From contig CAVVAX010000032.1 in assembly GCA_963746275.1 (NCBI GenBank), positions 1 to 64,000 of the forward strand: a stretch of 64,000 nucleotides of DNA, written 5' to 3'. Source of the DNA: JAEULH01 sp963746275. Its GTDB lineage: Bacteria; Pseudomonadota; Alphaproteobacteria; Rhodospirillales; Defluviicoccaceae. The notes under the pieces are model-generated. The model made no database searches, was not told the origin of the DNA, and saw only the letters and a list, made by a program, of their open reading frames with translations. This document shows positions 34,006 through 42,536 of the stretch, in pieces (within the stretch, counting starts at the first letter, position 1; each line of letters begins with the position of its first letter). A program made the position numbers and the translations under genes.

Positions 34006-34893
34006 ATGAAGCCACCGGACGAGGGGATCGCAATGGGTCAGTTCAGCAAGCGTGTCCAGGCGCTCGTGCCGCCGGGAGCCAAACGCGGGCTGCAGGCCCT
34101 GCGCTACTATGCCGGCGACCGCTCTGCGCTGAAGGCCGCACGGCCGGTGCCGCTGCCGGAGGGCTTCGTCCGCGTCTACCACCACCATATCCGCCGGAGC
34201 GGCGGCACCAGCGTCAACGCCGCCTTCTTCAACACCGGTGGCGACGGCTTCCGCGCCAAGGAGCCGCTGCTTGCGAGCCGAGGCTGGATGGCCCACGGCG
34301 GGCGGGTGTTCGTCGCCCACAACAAGTTCCTGATCGAGCGCGGAGAGTATTTCTTTGCCCGCTCGCACTCGCCGGCACACGAGCTGCGCCTCCCGCCCGG
34401 CACCTTCACAATCACCGTGCTACGCGATCCGGTCGAGCGCGTCATCTCCCACTACAACCTGCTGGCCGACTGGGAGACGAAGGACATCCGCCATCCCTCG
34501 CGGACGGTCGAGGGGCGCTGGCTCGGCGCGTCCTTCACCGACTTCCTCGCCCGGATCCCGCGCGAGCACCTGTTTCGCCAGCTCTACACCTTCTCCGCGC
34601 GTTTGTCGGTGGATGAGGCGCAGGCGGCCCTCGCCAAGGTGAACGCCGTGCTTTTCTTGGAGCGGCTGGCCGAAGGCCTCGGCCTGCTCGGCCGGCGCCT
34701 CGGCCTCGATCTCGCCCTGTTCCACGAGAAGGCCAGCTCGCCGGTGCGGCCCGTGAGCGACGCCGACCGGGCGACCCTCAGGGAGTTGCTGGAGCCGGAG
34801 TACGCCCTGCTTGCCGGCGCCGGTGGCGGCCAGAACCTCTACCCGCGGCCCGGCGCGCCGCGCACTGCGGCGGCCGCAACCTCGTCGCGCTGA
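34006..34893 (+). CDS. Sulfotransferase-family protein
   Basis: 295 residues. The PAPS-binding motifs are visible: the 5'-phosphosulfate-binding loop VYHHHIRRSGGTSVNAAFF and the 3'-phosphate motif TITVLRDPVERVISHYNLL. The rest fits the heparan-sulfate 2-O-type/family 2 sulfotransferase layout (HPSRTVEGRWLGASFTDFL). Probably transfers sulfate to a carbohydrate; it lies 53 bases after the HlyD-like gene on the same strand, so sulfation of the polymer made by the preceding operon is a reasonable inference. Confidence 0.85.
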   Translation: MKPPDEGIAMGQFSKRVQALVPPGAKRGLQALRYYAGDRSALKAARPVPLPEGFVRVYHHHIRRSGGTSVNAAFFNTGGDGFRAKEPLLASRGWMAHGGRVFVAHNKFLIERGEYFFARSHSPAHELRLPPGTFTITVLRDPVERVISHYNLLADWETKDIRHPSRTVEGRWLGASFTDFLARIPREHLFRQLYTFSARLSVDEAQAALAKVNAVLFLERLAEGLGLLGRRLGLDLALFHEKASSPVRPVSDADRATLRELLEPEYALLAGAGGGQNLYPRPGAPRTAAAATSSR

Positions 34894-34910
34894 CGCCCGT
34901 CCGCCGATCG

Positions 34911-35534
34911 TCACTCCCGGCGCCGGCGGATGAGCCAGCGCGGGGTCTTCGCCTTGTAGCGCGCGTAGGCCTCGCCGTGATGGGCCTCGAGGTAGCCTTC
35001 CTCGAGGCGCGCCTGGGCATGAATTGCGGCCATGCCGACGACCAGGCAGACCAGCGTGAACAGCGACGGCAAGGAGAGAAAGAACCCGAGCTGCGCCGCC
35101 TGGATCAGCAGGAACATCGGGTTGCGTGAAAAGGCGTAGGCGCCGGTCGTGATCAACGGGCGGACGTCGGCGTCGGGGATGCCCGAGCGCCAGTCGCTGC
35201 CCATGGCCCGGTGCAGCCAGATGAGGGCAGCGAAGCTCGCCAGCATGACCCCGTTGCCGGTGAGCAGGATGGCCGGCAACCACAGCGGCCCGATCGGGAC
35301 GAGGTAGCGGTCGATCCCGGGGTAGGGCAGCCGGATTAGGCAGACCAGCAGGATGGCGGCGCGGAAGACGCGGAAAGTTGTGTGGACCAGCCAGTGGCGC
35401 GCCGGAAAGCGGCCGAAGGTCACCGGCGAGACGCCGGTCCGCCGGGTCTTGAGGCTGATCGAGACCGTGTAGAAGAGCGCGACGGCGACGAAGAAGATCG
35501 CGAGAAACCAGCGCGATAACGCCTCCGCCTCCAC
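34911..35534 (-). CDS. Isoprenylcysteine/phospholipid methyltransferase-family membrane protein
   Basis: 207 residues from a GTG at 35534 with GGGGGAC upstream; longer upstream codons in frame are not protein-like. Hydrophobic segments: WFLAIFFVAVALFYTVSISL, HTTFRVFRAAILLVCLIRL, LLTGNGVMLASFAALIWLH, LIQAAQLGFFLSLPSLFTLV. The catalytic-region motif is ITTGAYAFSRNPMFLLI, then LEAHHGEAYARYKAKTPRW. Integral-membrane SAM-dependent methyltransferase; substrate unknown. Convergent with the sulfotransferase gene (17 bases). Confidence 0.8.
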   Translation of the reverse strand: MEAEALSRWFLAIFFVAVALFYTVSISLKTRRTGVSPVTFGRFPARHWLVHTTFRVFRAAILLVCLIRLPYPGIDRYLVPIGPLWLPAILLTGNGVMLASFAALIWLHRAMGSDWRSGIPDADVRPLITTGAYAFSRNPMFLLIQAAQLGFFLSLPSLFTLVCLVVGMAAIHAQARLEEGYLEAHHGEAYARYKAKTPRWLIRRRRE

Positions 35535-35883
35535 AGCGTCCCCCGAGCGCGGTTGTTGTTGCGAACGATTGTGAGCGCGCTTGCAGCGCGCCGCAAGCAG
35601 TAGGCGGGCGTTGCTGGCTCCAACGTCCGCCATAGCCGCCGTGTCCGCGGCGTCGACACCGCGGCGCGCCGTGCCCAAAATCCGCTGAACATCTCTAAGG
35701 AAGAGCGTATCTGTGGACACTCGCCTAGAGGATCCGCAGGACGGCTGCCGACCGCGACCGGCCTCAGCGATCTGGCGCGCGGGAAGTTCCTAGCGCGGCT
35801 GTTGCGGCCGCCCAAAGAGTTCACGGCGTGGCTGTCTCGGCAACCTGAAGAGTTCGGCGGACCGCCGCGGCAGGCCGGTACGA

Positions 35884-36133
35884 CGCTGGCGTATCGGCCA
35901 AACCGCCTCGCGCTCAAGGCGGCGATCCTCACGGGCGAGGATCTGATCGAAGCGGTGCGCACGGCGCGCGCTGAACGCCTCGAAGTGGAGCGGCAGCGGC
36001 GAAGCCCTCGCAGGACATGGGCCTTGCGCAAGAGCTAAAGGCGCTGGGCCGGAAATGCGCCGCTCTCCGCGATCTCGACGACCGGACCGCCGATGAGATT
36101 ATCGGCTACGATGAGTTCGGCGTACCGCGTTGA
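35884..36133 (+). pseudogene. VapB-like antitoxin, frameshifted and without clear start
   Basis: The first part (LAYRPNRLALKAAILTGEDL, IEAVRTARAERLEVERQRR) resembles a Rv0623-type VapB antitoxin, but the expected ATG position holds ACG. The second part, in another frame from about 36010, reads LGRKCAALRDLDDRTADEII and ends GYDEFGVPR, the conserved C-terminus of this family. One base is missing at the join (or two are extra). The stop overlaps the ATG of the VapC-like gene (TGATG). Decayed or affected by base errors. Confidence 0.65.
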
Positions 36134-36529
36134 TGGTGATCGACACCTCTGCAATCCTTGCAATTCTGCTCGACGAGCCGGAGGCGGACGCTTTCGCGAA
36201 GCTTGATCGAGGCCGACCCGCTCCGACTCGTCTCCTGCGTTACCCGCGTCGAGGCGGCGTTCGTAATTGTGAGTCGTAAGGGAGAGGGTGGACGTGCGGA
36301 GTTGAACCGCTTCCTTGAGTTGCTTGCTGCCGAGGTGATGGCAGTCACGGCCGATCAAGCAGAAATCGCTTGCGAAGCATTTCGAGGATTCGGCAAGGGG
36401 CGCCATGCAGCCGAGCTAAACTTCGGCGACGTATTCGCTTATGCACTTGCAAAGGCCACGAGCGAGCCGCTCCTGTTCAAAGGTAACGACTTTAACAAGA
36501 CTGACATCGTCTCAGTCGCCGGCCTGTAG
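36133..36529 (+). pseudogene. VapC-like PIN-domain toxin, one frameshift
   Basis: N-terminal MVIDTSAILAILLDEPEADA in one frame; after an extra base near 36202 the protein continues in the next frame as LRLVSCVTRVEAAFVIVS and ELNFGDVFAYALAK, ending GNDFNKTDIVSVAGL. The four expected acidic residues (Asp in VIDTSA, Glu in RVEAAF, Asp in NFGDVFAY, Asp in GNDF) are all present. Corrected length 131 residues. The gene is followed after 18 bases by mutY. Either a lost toxin or a single base error; the pair with its antitoxin is damaged in both members. Confidence 0.7.
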
Positions 36530-36547
36530 GAGTGGGATATAGCTCGC

Positions 36548-37649
36548 GTGCCGCTTCCGTCCCTCCCGCCCGGCAGCCTGCAGGATCGGCTGCTTGCCTG
36601 GTACGACCGGGAGCGGCGGGCGTTGCCGTGGCGGGCGCTGCCGGGCGAGCGTCCCGACCCCTACCGGGTCTGGGTCAGCGAGATCATGCTGCAGCAGACG
36701 ACCGCTGCGGCCGTAGCCCCCTACTTCACCCGGTTCATGGGCTTGTGGCCTCGCGTCGAGGATCTGGCGGCCGCGGACCTCGACGCCGTCCTGCATGCCT
36801 GGCAGGGCCTCGGGTACTACGCCCGGGCGCGCAACATGCATGCCTGCTCCCGCGCCGTCGCCGCCTCCGGTGGCCGCTTCCCGGAGCGCGAGGACGAGCT
36901 GCGCCAGCTGCCCGGCATCGGCGCCTACACCGCCGCGGCGATCGCCGCCATCGCCTTCGACCGGCCGGCGGTGCCGGTGGACGGCAACGTGGTGCGCGTC
37001 CTGGCCCGCCTGCACGCGCTCGACGAGCCGCTCCCGGCGGCGCGGCCGGCGATCGAGGTCAAGGCGCGTGCGCTCGCGCCTGCGGCTCGTGCCGGCGATT
37101 TCGCCCAGGCGCTGATGGACCTCGGCGCCACCGTCTGCACGCCGCGCCAGCCGCCGCTGTCCCGCCTGCCCGTGGCGGGAGGCCTGCGCCGCTTTTGCTG
37201 GTGGCGAACCGGAGACCTATCCCCGGAAGGCCGCGAAGAAGGACCGGCCGGTGCGTCACGGCGCCGCCTTCTGGGTCCTCCGCAACGACGGCGCGGTCCT
37301 TCTGCGCCGGCGGCCGGCGAAGGGGCTGCTCGGCGGGATGATGGAGGTTCCCTCAACGGAATGGCGGGCACGGCCGTGGACCGAGCCTGAAGCGCAAGCG
37401 AACGCGCCGGCGCCGGCGCCGGCGCACTGGCTGCGGCTGCCCGGCTGCGTCGGCCACACCTTCACCCACTTCCACCTGGAGCTCATGGTGCTGACTGGGC
37501 GCGCCCCCGAGGGCGCCGCGTGCGATGGCATCTGGGTGCCTCCGGACCGGCTCGGCGAGCACGCCCTGCCGACGCTGATGAAGAAAATCGCCGCCCATGC
37601 CTTGGGTAACGGCAGCCCGGCGGCCGGCGGCCGGCGTTACTCGTCGTAG
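36548..37649 (+). CDS. mutY: A/G-specific adenine DNA glycosylase, one frameshift
   Basis: Removes adenine mispaired with 8-oxoguanine. Starts at GTG 36548; helix-hairpin-helix and catalytic residues in VWVSEIMLQQTTAAAVAPY and QLPGIGAYTAAAIAAIAFDR, VPVDGNVVRVLARL, and DLGATVCTPRQP. An extra base near 37152 breaks the frame exactly within the [4Fe-4S] cluster; after correction, four Cys with spacing C-x6-C-x2-C-x5-C appear (CTPRQPRCPACPWREAC). The C-terminal NUDIX-like domain resumes in the next frame with AFWVLRNDGAVLLRRR to the stop at 37649. Corrected length 366. It pairs with mutM (41631) in the 8-oxoG system. Confidence 0.88.
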
Positions 37650-38166
37650 GCGACGAGGGAGGCGAAGGGGACGTCGAGCTTGGACCGGCCGTTGAGGAAG
37701 GTCAGCTCGATGATCGTCGCGGCCCCGACCACATCCGCCGCAGCTCGCGGAGCAGCGCGCAGGCAGCGGCCATTGTCCCGCCTGTCGCCAGCAGATCGTC
37801 GAGGACCACGACCCGCTGCCCCGGCAGGCAGGCATCCTGCTGCACCTCGATGATGTCGGAGCCGTATTCCAGCGCATACTCGTGCGGGACCGTCCGCCCG
37901 GGCAGCTTGCCGCGCTTGCGGACCATGATGAAGCCGAGGCCGAGCTTGAGCGCGAGCGGAGCGGCGACGAGGAAGCCCCGGGACTCGATCCCTGCCAGCA
38001 CGTCGGGCTTGTGCCGGCTGACGATCTTGGCGAGCCGGCCCATGGCCACCGACCAGGCGTCGGCATGGGCGAGCAGGGTGGAAATGTCGTAGAACAGGAT
38101 GCCCGGCTTGGGGAAGTCGGAGATCGTACGGATGTGGTCCTTGATGTCCATGTCGGCGACGGGCAT
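37637..38166 (-). CDS. apt: Adenine phosphoribosyltransferase, one frameshift near the end
   Basis: Purine salvage: adenine + PRPP to AMP. Starts at ATG 38166 with AAGGA upstream. Core motifs: IRTISDFPKPGILFYDIS, IESRGFLVAAPLALKLG, PRPP loop VVVLDDLLATGGTMAAA. After about 37740 the frame is lost; the expected end ADVVGAATIIEL, TFLNGRSKLDV, PFASLVAYDE continues in another frame to a stop at 37637. One base is missing at the join. Corrected length 176. It overlaps the 3' end of mutY by 13 bases (convergent). Confidence 0.88.
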
Positions 38167-38331
38167 GCGGCGCAATCCTTTGCAGGTGCTACGACAGCGC
38201 CCTCTTTAGCCGCCCCCACCGCCCCCGGCAACGCGCGCAGTCGCCGAACCTCGCCAGAACCTCGCCAGAACCGCCCTCTCAGAACCTTTCGGTGAGCGCC
38301 CTCCTCACGCCCCGCCGGCTTGCCGCGCCAT

Positions 38332-38363
38332 CGGGGGCTCAGTCGACCGGGGGCTCAGTCGAC
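38332..38363. repeat. 16-bp perfect tandem duplication across a stop codon
   Basis: CGGGGGCTCAGTCGAC occurs twice in a row at 38332-38347 and 38348-38363. The second copy contains the stop codon of the metallo-beta-lactamase-fold gene; the first duplicates it. It probably arose by slippage. An 11-bp tandem duplicate, AACCTCGCCAG, lies nearby at 38247-38268. Confidence 0.9.
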
Positions 38364-39176
38364 GCTCAGCACCATCTGCTCGCGCACGACCACGTTGCCT
38401 GACCATGTGGCCCGGGCCTCCTCCTCCAGCCGGGCCATGAACTCGTCGTCGTGATCGGGTTCGTGGTGGAAGATCGCGAGCTGCTTCGCGCCGGCCATCC
38501 GGCAAAGCCGCATGCCCTCGTTCCAGGTGGAGTGGCCCCAGCCGATGTGCTTGGGGAACTCCTCCTCGGTGTAGGTGCTGTCGTAGATGACGAGGTCGGC
38601 GCCCTCGATCAGGCCGAGGATGTTCTGGTCGGGCTGCCCGGGGACATGCTCCGTGTCGGTGACGTAGCAGATGGCCTTGCCGGCGTGCTCGATCCGGTAC
38701 CCCGTGGCCCCGTTGGGATGGTTCAGCGGCGCGGTGCGGATGGCGACGCCGGGATAGAGGGCGAAGCCGTCGCCGGCCTCGAAGTCCTCGAACTCGACGA
38801 TGGCCTTCATCGCCTCCAGCGGCACAGGGAACACCGGCTCGTGCATCTGCTGGGCGAGGATGTTGTGCACGCCGCCGTAGCTCTTCAGATGCCCGGCCTT
38901 GATGTGCAGCCGGCGGCGGCGGTCGTAGGCGGGGCGGAAGAAGGGAAAGCCGTTGATGTGATCCCAGTGGGAGTGGCTGAGCAGGAGGTGGATGGTGCGC
39001 ACGTCCGCCTCCAGGAAAACCTTGCCTAGGCAACGAATGCCGGTGCCCGCGTCGAGGACGAAGCGGTGCTCGCCGGCGCTGACCTCGATGCAGCTCGTGT
39101 GGCCGCCATAACCGACATGGCTCGCAGACGAGCAGGCAATGCTCCCGCGCACCCCCCAGAACCTGACGTTGAACAT
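38355..39176 (-). CDS. Metallo-beta-lactamase-fold hydrolase
   Basis: 273 residues. Metal motif HSHWDHINGFPFF (HxHxDH), with a further Asp in ICYVTDTEHVPGQPDQN and His in FHHEPDHDDEF, and the N-terminal MFNVRFWGVRGSIACS, typical of MBL-fold proteins related to phosphodiesterases such as those cleaving cyclic nucleotides. Likely cytosolic; substrate unknown. Downstream of the SAM hydrolase on the same strand (89 bases), possibly co-transcribed. Confidence 0.88.
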   Translation of the reverse strand: MFNVRFWGVRGSIACSSASHVGYGGHTSCIEVSAGEHRFVLDAGTGIRCLGKVFLEADVRTIHLLLSHSHWDHINGFPFFRPAYDRRRRLHIKAGHLKSYGGVHNILAQQMHEPVFPVPLEAMKAIVEFEDFEAGDGFALYPGVAIRTAPLNHPNGATGYRIEHAGKAICYVTDTEHVPGQPDQNILGLIEGADLVIYDSTYTEEEFPKHIGWGHSTWNEGMRLCRMAGAKQLAIFHHEPDHDDEFMARLEEEARATWSGNVVVREQMVLSVD

Positions 39177-39265
39177 CCGCGCGGCGTCCTCCCTTGTCCT
39201 CAGGCTTCGCCTGGAGCTTCCCTGCGTATCATCGGGCCTCGCTCAAGCCGCGTCTGTGAGCGTGA

Positions 39266-39997
39266 TCACATTTGCTCCATGCCGACGGCCGAGCCCGGCT
39301 GGAGCGCCAGCGCATCGGCCGCCCGGCCTTGGTTGGCGGCGATCTCGATCAGGCCGTTGGCGTTCTCGTAGTAGAGAAAGGTCCCCGCCGGCACATCGGA
39401 GAAGGTCCGCCCGCGCGCGATCTTGGTCCCACCGACGCTGAGCGCCGCGTCCGCCGCAACCGCTGCGGCGCGCAGGCCGGTGATCGCGTTGCCATAGCCA
39501 TCGACATAAATAATCTCGGCCAGATCGTTCGGCCACTCCGGCCGGCGCAAGTCGCCTGCGTTACACTCAACCCCCGGCACCGGCCGGCCCTGGGACAGCG
39601 CCGCGGCCACGGGGGCGAAGAGGTCACGGCCGTGGAACGTGGCGGACAGGCGGGGCGGCGTCCAGGTGATGTGCCAGGCCCGCGGCCCCTCGCTTCGCCG
39701 CAAAACCAGCTCGAACAGGCCGTTGTCGGGGCCGACGAACCACTGCCCCCGGGCGTGTACGACCACCGGCAGGCGCGCGCTGCCGACGCCGGGGTCGACG
39801 ACGCTGAAGAAGACCGTGCCGGGCGGAAAGGCCTCGCTGAGAGCGGCGAGCAGGTAGGCCGCGCCCTGGACGCGGTAGGGGGGCACGTCGTCGAGGAGAT
39901 CGATGACCGGCACGCCCGCAGCGTCGCGCGCGAGGACCCCATGCACCTGGCCCGTGTACAGCCGTGTGACACCAAAATCCGAAAACAGCACGATCAT
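39266..39997 (-). CDS. SAM hydrolase/SAM-dependent halogenase-like (DUF62) protein
   Basis: 243 residues. Family motifs: VLFSDFGVTRLYTGQVHG, FFSVVDPGVGSARLPVVV, GPDNGLFELVLRR, SATFHGRDLFAPVAAAL, and the C-terminal LYYENANGLIEIAANQGRAADAL. Bacterial members mostly hydrolyse S-adenosylmethionine to adenosine and methionine; the chlorinase-type variant needs a different loop, which I do not see. Probably cytosolic. Confidence 0.9.
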   Translation of the reverse strand: MIVLFSDFGVTRLYTGQVHGVLARDAAGVPVIDLLDDVPPYRVQGAAYLLAALSEAFPPGTVFFSVVDPGVGSARLPVVVHARGQWFVGPDNGLFELVLRRSEGPRAWHITWTPPRLSATFHGRDLFAPVAAALSQGRPVPGVECNAGDLRRPEWPNDLAEIIYVDGYGNAITGLRAAAVAADAALSVGGTKIARGRTFSDVPAGTFLYYENANGLIEIAANQGRAADALALQPGSAVGMEQM

Positions 39998-40113
39998 CGG
40001 TGAAGGTCCGCGGCCGCGGCGCCAGTCATCATTGGCCTAGTGGTTGCATCGCAAGTTGCAGGTGACGTCGAAGGGGCGCGCACATCGTTCCGGGTAAGTC
40101 AGGAGCACGTTAT

Positions 40114-40377
40114 ATGGTCCGCAGTGAGGAGCGCATCATCCCGTATCGGCTGACGACGGCCGAGATCGTCTATCATATGCCCGACCATCCGAACGTCTTG
40201 CAAAACTTCATCTGGCAGGGACTGGACATCGACCCGGACTATCCGGTGCTGCACCGGTTCTTGCGCTTCTGGCAGGACAACATCGAGGGCCGGCTGCACA
40301 CGGTGACGGTCGCCGCGACCTCGCTGATCAAGCCGGGCGAGTTCCGCTTCGCGCGGAGCCTGCTGCACATCCATTAG
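40114..40377 (+). CDS. usg: Usg-family protein
   Basis: 87 residues; RLTTAEIVYHMPDHPNVLQN, FIWQGLDIDPDYPVLHRFL, FWQDNIEGRLHTVTVA and KPGEFRFARSLLHIH are the conserved blocks of the Usg family, which occurs in alphaproteobacteria near tryptophan or other housekeeping genes. Function unknown. Single gene here; it starts at an ATG, GAGCACGTTAT upstream. Confidence 0.85.
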   Translation: MVRSEERIIPYRLTTAEIVYHMPDHPNVLQNFIWQGLDIDPDYPVLHRFLRFWQDNIEGRLHTVTVAATSLIKPGEFRFARSLLHIH

Positions 40378-40522
40378 CGGCGAGGGGGAGCGGAGCCGGC
40401 GGCTCTGCTCGCCCCTTTCTCGTGGTTCGAGCGGCGCTGAGCGCAAGGAGTGCACGCTCGCGCTTATCCCTCCCCGCCGCCGGGTGTATAACCGGATGGG
40501 GGTGTCAGAGGAGGGCCATCCG

Positions 40523-40771
40523 ATGCATCGAGGCGTCAGCGTCACGTTGCCCGAGGAGACGGTTCGCCTGCTCAACAGGATCGCCGAGCGCGGCGAATGG
40601 GCCAACATCATCGACCTTGCCGTCCGCCGCTACGCTGAACACGCCGGACCGGCGGATCTTCGCCGCCGGTTGCTCGGCGATGGCGCCGGAACGCACGGAC
40701 GCCGCCGTGCGGACGGGCCGGAGGCCGCGGGCGGGCTGGACGATGAAGCCTGGAGCCTGCGTGACGGCTGA
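40523..40771 (+). CDS. Ribbon-helix-helix DNA-binding protein
   Basis: 82 residues from the ATG at 40523, with AGAGGAGGGCC upstream. N-terminal MHRGVSVTLPEETVRLLNRI and GEWANIIDLAVRRYAEHAG form a ribbon-helix-helix of the CopG/ParD kind. No toxin partner follows; the next gene is ubiE on the other strand, 28 bases away. The C-terminal tail is low-complexity. May be an orphan antitoxin or a regulator. Confidence 0.75.
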   Translation: MHRGVSVTLPEETVRLLNRIAERGEWANIIDLAVRRYAEHAGPADLRRRLLGDGAGTHGRRRADGPEAAGGLDDEAWSLRDG

Positions 40772-40798
40772 GGCGCCGCTGGCCGTCCCGCGTCGAGG

Positions 40799-41584
40799 CT
40801 AGATCCGCCAGGCCGAATGGAGCGCGGCGATGCCGCCCGACAGGTTGCGGTACTTCACCAGGTCGAGGCCGGCGCCCGTGATCATCCGCGCGAACCTGTC
40901 CTGGGGCGGGAAGCGGCGAATGCTCTCGGCGAGATAGCGATAGGCGTCGGCGTTGCCGGTGACGACGCGGCCGATGGCGGGCAGGACGCGGAACGAGTAC
41001 TCGTCGTAAACCCGGTCCAGGAGCGGCAGGGCGACGCGGCTGAACTCCAGGCAGAGGAAGCGCCCGCCGGGCCTCAGCACCCGCCGGGCCTCGTCCAGCA
41101 CCCGGTCGATGTGGGTGACGTTGCGGATGCAGAACGCGATGGTGTAGGCGTCGACGCTGGCGTCCGCGATCGGCAGGCGCTCGGCATCGGCGCAGAGCCA
41201 TGACAGCCCCGCCCCTCGCCCGGCGTCTTCGGCCCGGCCGCGGCCGACCTTCAGCATCTCCTGGTTGACATCGGCGACAATCACGGGTCCGCCGCCGGCG
41301 TCGAGGAAGCGGAAGGCGATGTCGCCCGTGCCGCCGCCGACGTCCAGCAGTTGCATCCCCGGGCGGGGCCTGAGCCAGTCGATCATCGCGGTCTTCCACA
41401 GCCGGTGGATGCCGCCGCTCATGAGGTCGTTCATCAGGTCGTAGCGGTCGGCGACGCTGTCGAACACCTCGCGGACCAGCCCCGCCTTGGCGCCGGCGGC
41501 GACCCGGCGAAAGCCGAAGTCGACGCTGTCGCCACGCTTCTCGTCGGCTGGGACTGGGGTTGCGGGCGGTTCATGATCCGGCAT
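40799..41584 (-). CDS. ubiE: Ubiquinone/menaquinone methyltransferase
   Basis: C-methyltransferase of the quinone pathway. From the ATG at 41584 the protein has 261 residues; an alternative ATG at 41596 adds four. Seen: FGFRRVAAGAKAGLV, VREVFDSVADRYDLMNDLMS, RLWKTAMIDWLRPRPG, the SAM-binding MQLLDVGGGTGDIAFRFLDAG, then YTIAFCIRNVTHIDRVL and RFLCLEFSRVALPLLDRVYD, ending in HSAWRI. Divergent from mutM with 46 bases between. Confidence 0.96.
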   Translation of the reverse strand: MPDHEPPATPVPADEKRGDSVDFGFRRVAAGAKAGLVREVFDSVADRYDLMNDLMSGGIHRLWKTAMIDWLRPRPGMQLLDVGGGTGDIAFRFLDAGGGPVIVADVNQEMLKVGRGRAEDAGRGAGLSWLCADAERLPIADASVDAYTIAFCIRNVTHIDRVLDEARRVLRPGGRFLCLEFSRVALPLLDRVYDEYSFRVLPAIGRVVTGNADAYRYLAESIRRFPPQDRFARMITGAGLDLVKYRNLSGGIAALHSAWRI

Positions 41585-41630
41585 GGCGCGGACCATAGCC
41601 GATGGCCACGGGCCACGCTACCTTACGCCC

Positions 41631-42470
41631 ATGCCCGAGCTTCCCGAGGTCGAGACGGTCCGCCGCGGCCTGATGCCGGCGCTTCTCGGCCGCAGGCTCG
41701 CCGAGGTCAGCGCGCACAGGCCCGACCTGCGCTTCCCGCTGCCCAAGGGCTTCGCCGCGCGCCTTCAGGGGCGGCGCGTTGAAGCTCTGGGCCGAAGGGC
41801 GAAGTACCTGCTGATCGGGCTGGAGGGGAACCTGACGCTGCTGGTCCATCTCGGCATGTCGGGCCGCTTCCAGGTGGCGAGCGGGAACGGGCCGCGCTGC
41901 CTCCATGACCACGTCTGCTTCGTCACCGACGACGGCTGGAGCGTGCGCTTCAACGACGCCAGGCGCTTCGGCTATATGGACCTCGTCGCGACCGACCGGC
42001 TCGCTGACCATCCGATGCTGGCGAGCCTCGGTCCCGAACCCTTGGGCGAGCACTTCACCGGAGCCTATCTGGGTGCGCGCCTCGCCGGCCGGGCGATGGC
42101 GCTGAAGGCCGCGCTCATGGACCAGCGCATGGTCGCCGGGATGGGCAACATCTACGCCAGCGAGTTGCTCTACCGCGCCCGCCTGTCGCCGCTGCGCGCC
42201 TCCGGCAGCGTCAGCGCCGCCGGCGCCCGCCGGCTGGTCGAGGCAATCCAGGCGGTGCTGAACGAAGCCATCGAAGCGGGCGGCTCGACGCTTCGCAACC
42301 ACCAGCGGCCCACCGGCGAGCTCGGCTGCTTCCAGCATTCGTTCGCCGTCTACGACCGCGCCGGCAAGCCCTGTCCCGACTGCCGCTGCGACCTCGGCCG
42401 GACCGGCGGGATCCAGCGCACCGTCATCGCCGGCCGCGCGACTTTCCACTGTTCGAAGCGTCAGCGCTGA
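41631..42470 (+). CDS. mutM: Formamidopyrimidine/8-oxoguanine DNA glycosylase with altered zinc finger
   Basis: Repairs oxidised purines. 279 residues from the ATG giving the required N-terminal catalytic Pro/Glu (PELPEVETVRRGL). Further: AKYLLIGLEGNLTLLVHLG, ARRFGYMDLV, MVAGMGNIYASELLYRARLS (H2TH), and a C-terminal zinc finger beginning CPDC. The second Cys pair is incomplete: the usual FYCxxCQ reads FHCSKRQR, so the fourth Cys is Arg (CGT; a TGT would restore it). If real, zinc binding and lesion recognition could suffer; a base error is the simpler reading. Other residues intact. Confidence 0.93.
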   Translation: MPELPEVETVRRGLMPALLGRRLAEVSAHRPDLRFPLPKGFAARLQGRRVEALGRRAKYLLIGLEGNLTLLVHLGMSGRFQVASGNGPRCLHDHVCFVTDDGWSVRFNDARRFGYMDLVATDRLADHPMLASLGPEPLGEHFTGAYLGARLAGRAMALKAALMDQRMVAGMGNIYASELLYRARLSPLRASGSVSAAGARRLVEAIQAVLNEAIEAGGSTLRNHQRPTGELGCFQHSFAVYDRAGKPCPDCRCDLGRTGGIQRTVIAGRATFHCSKRQR

Positions 42471-42536
42471 TGCTATAGCGGCCAGGCGAGCTCGCGCGCA
42501 AATGGCGGAAATCGCCGGGGCAGAAGGGGAGCGGCC

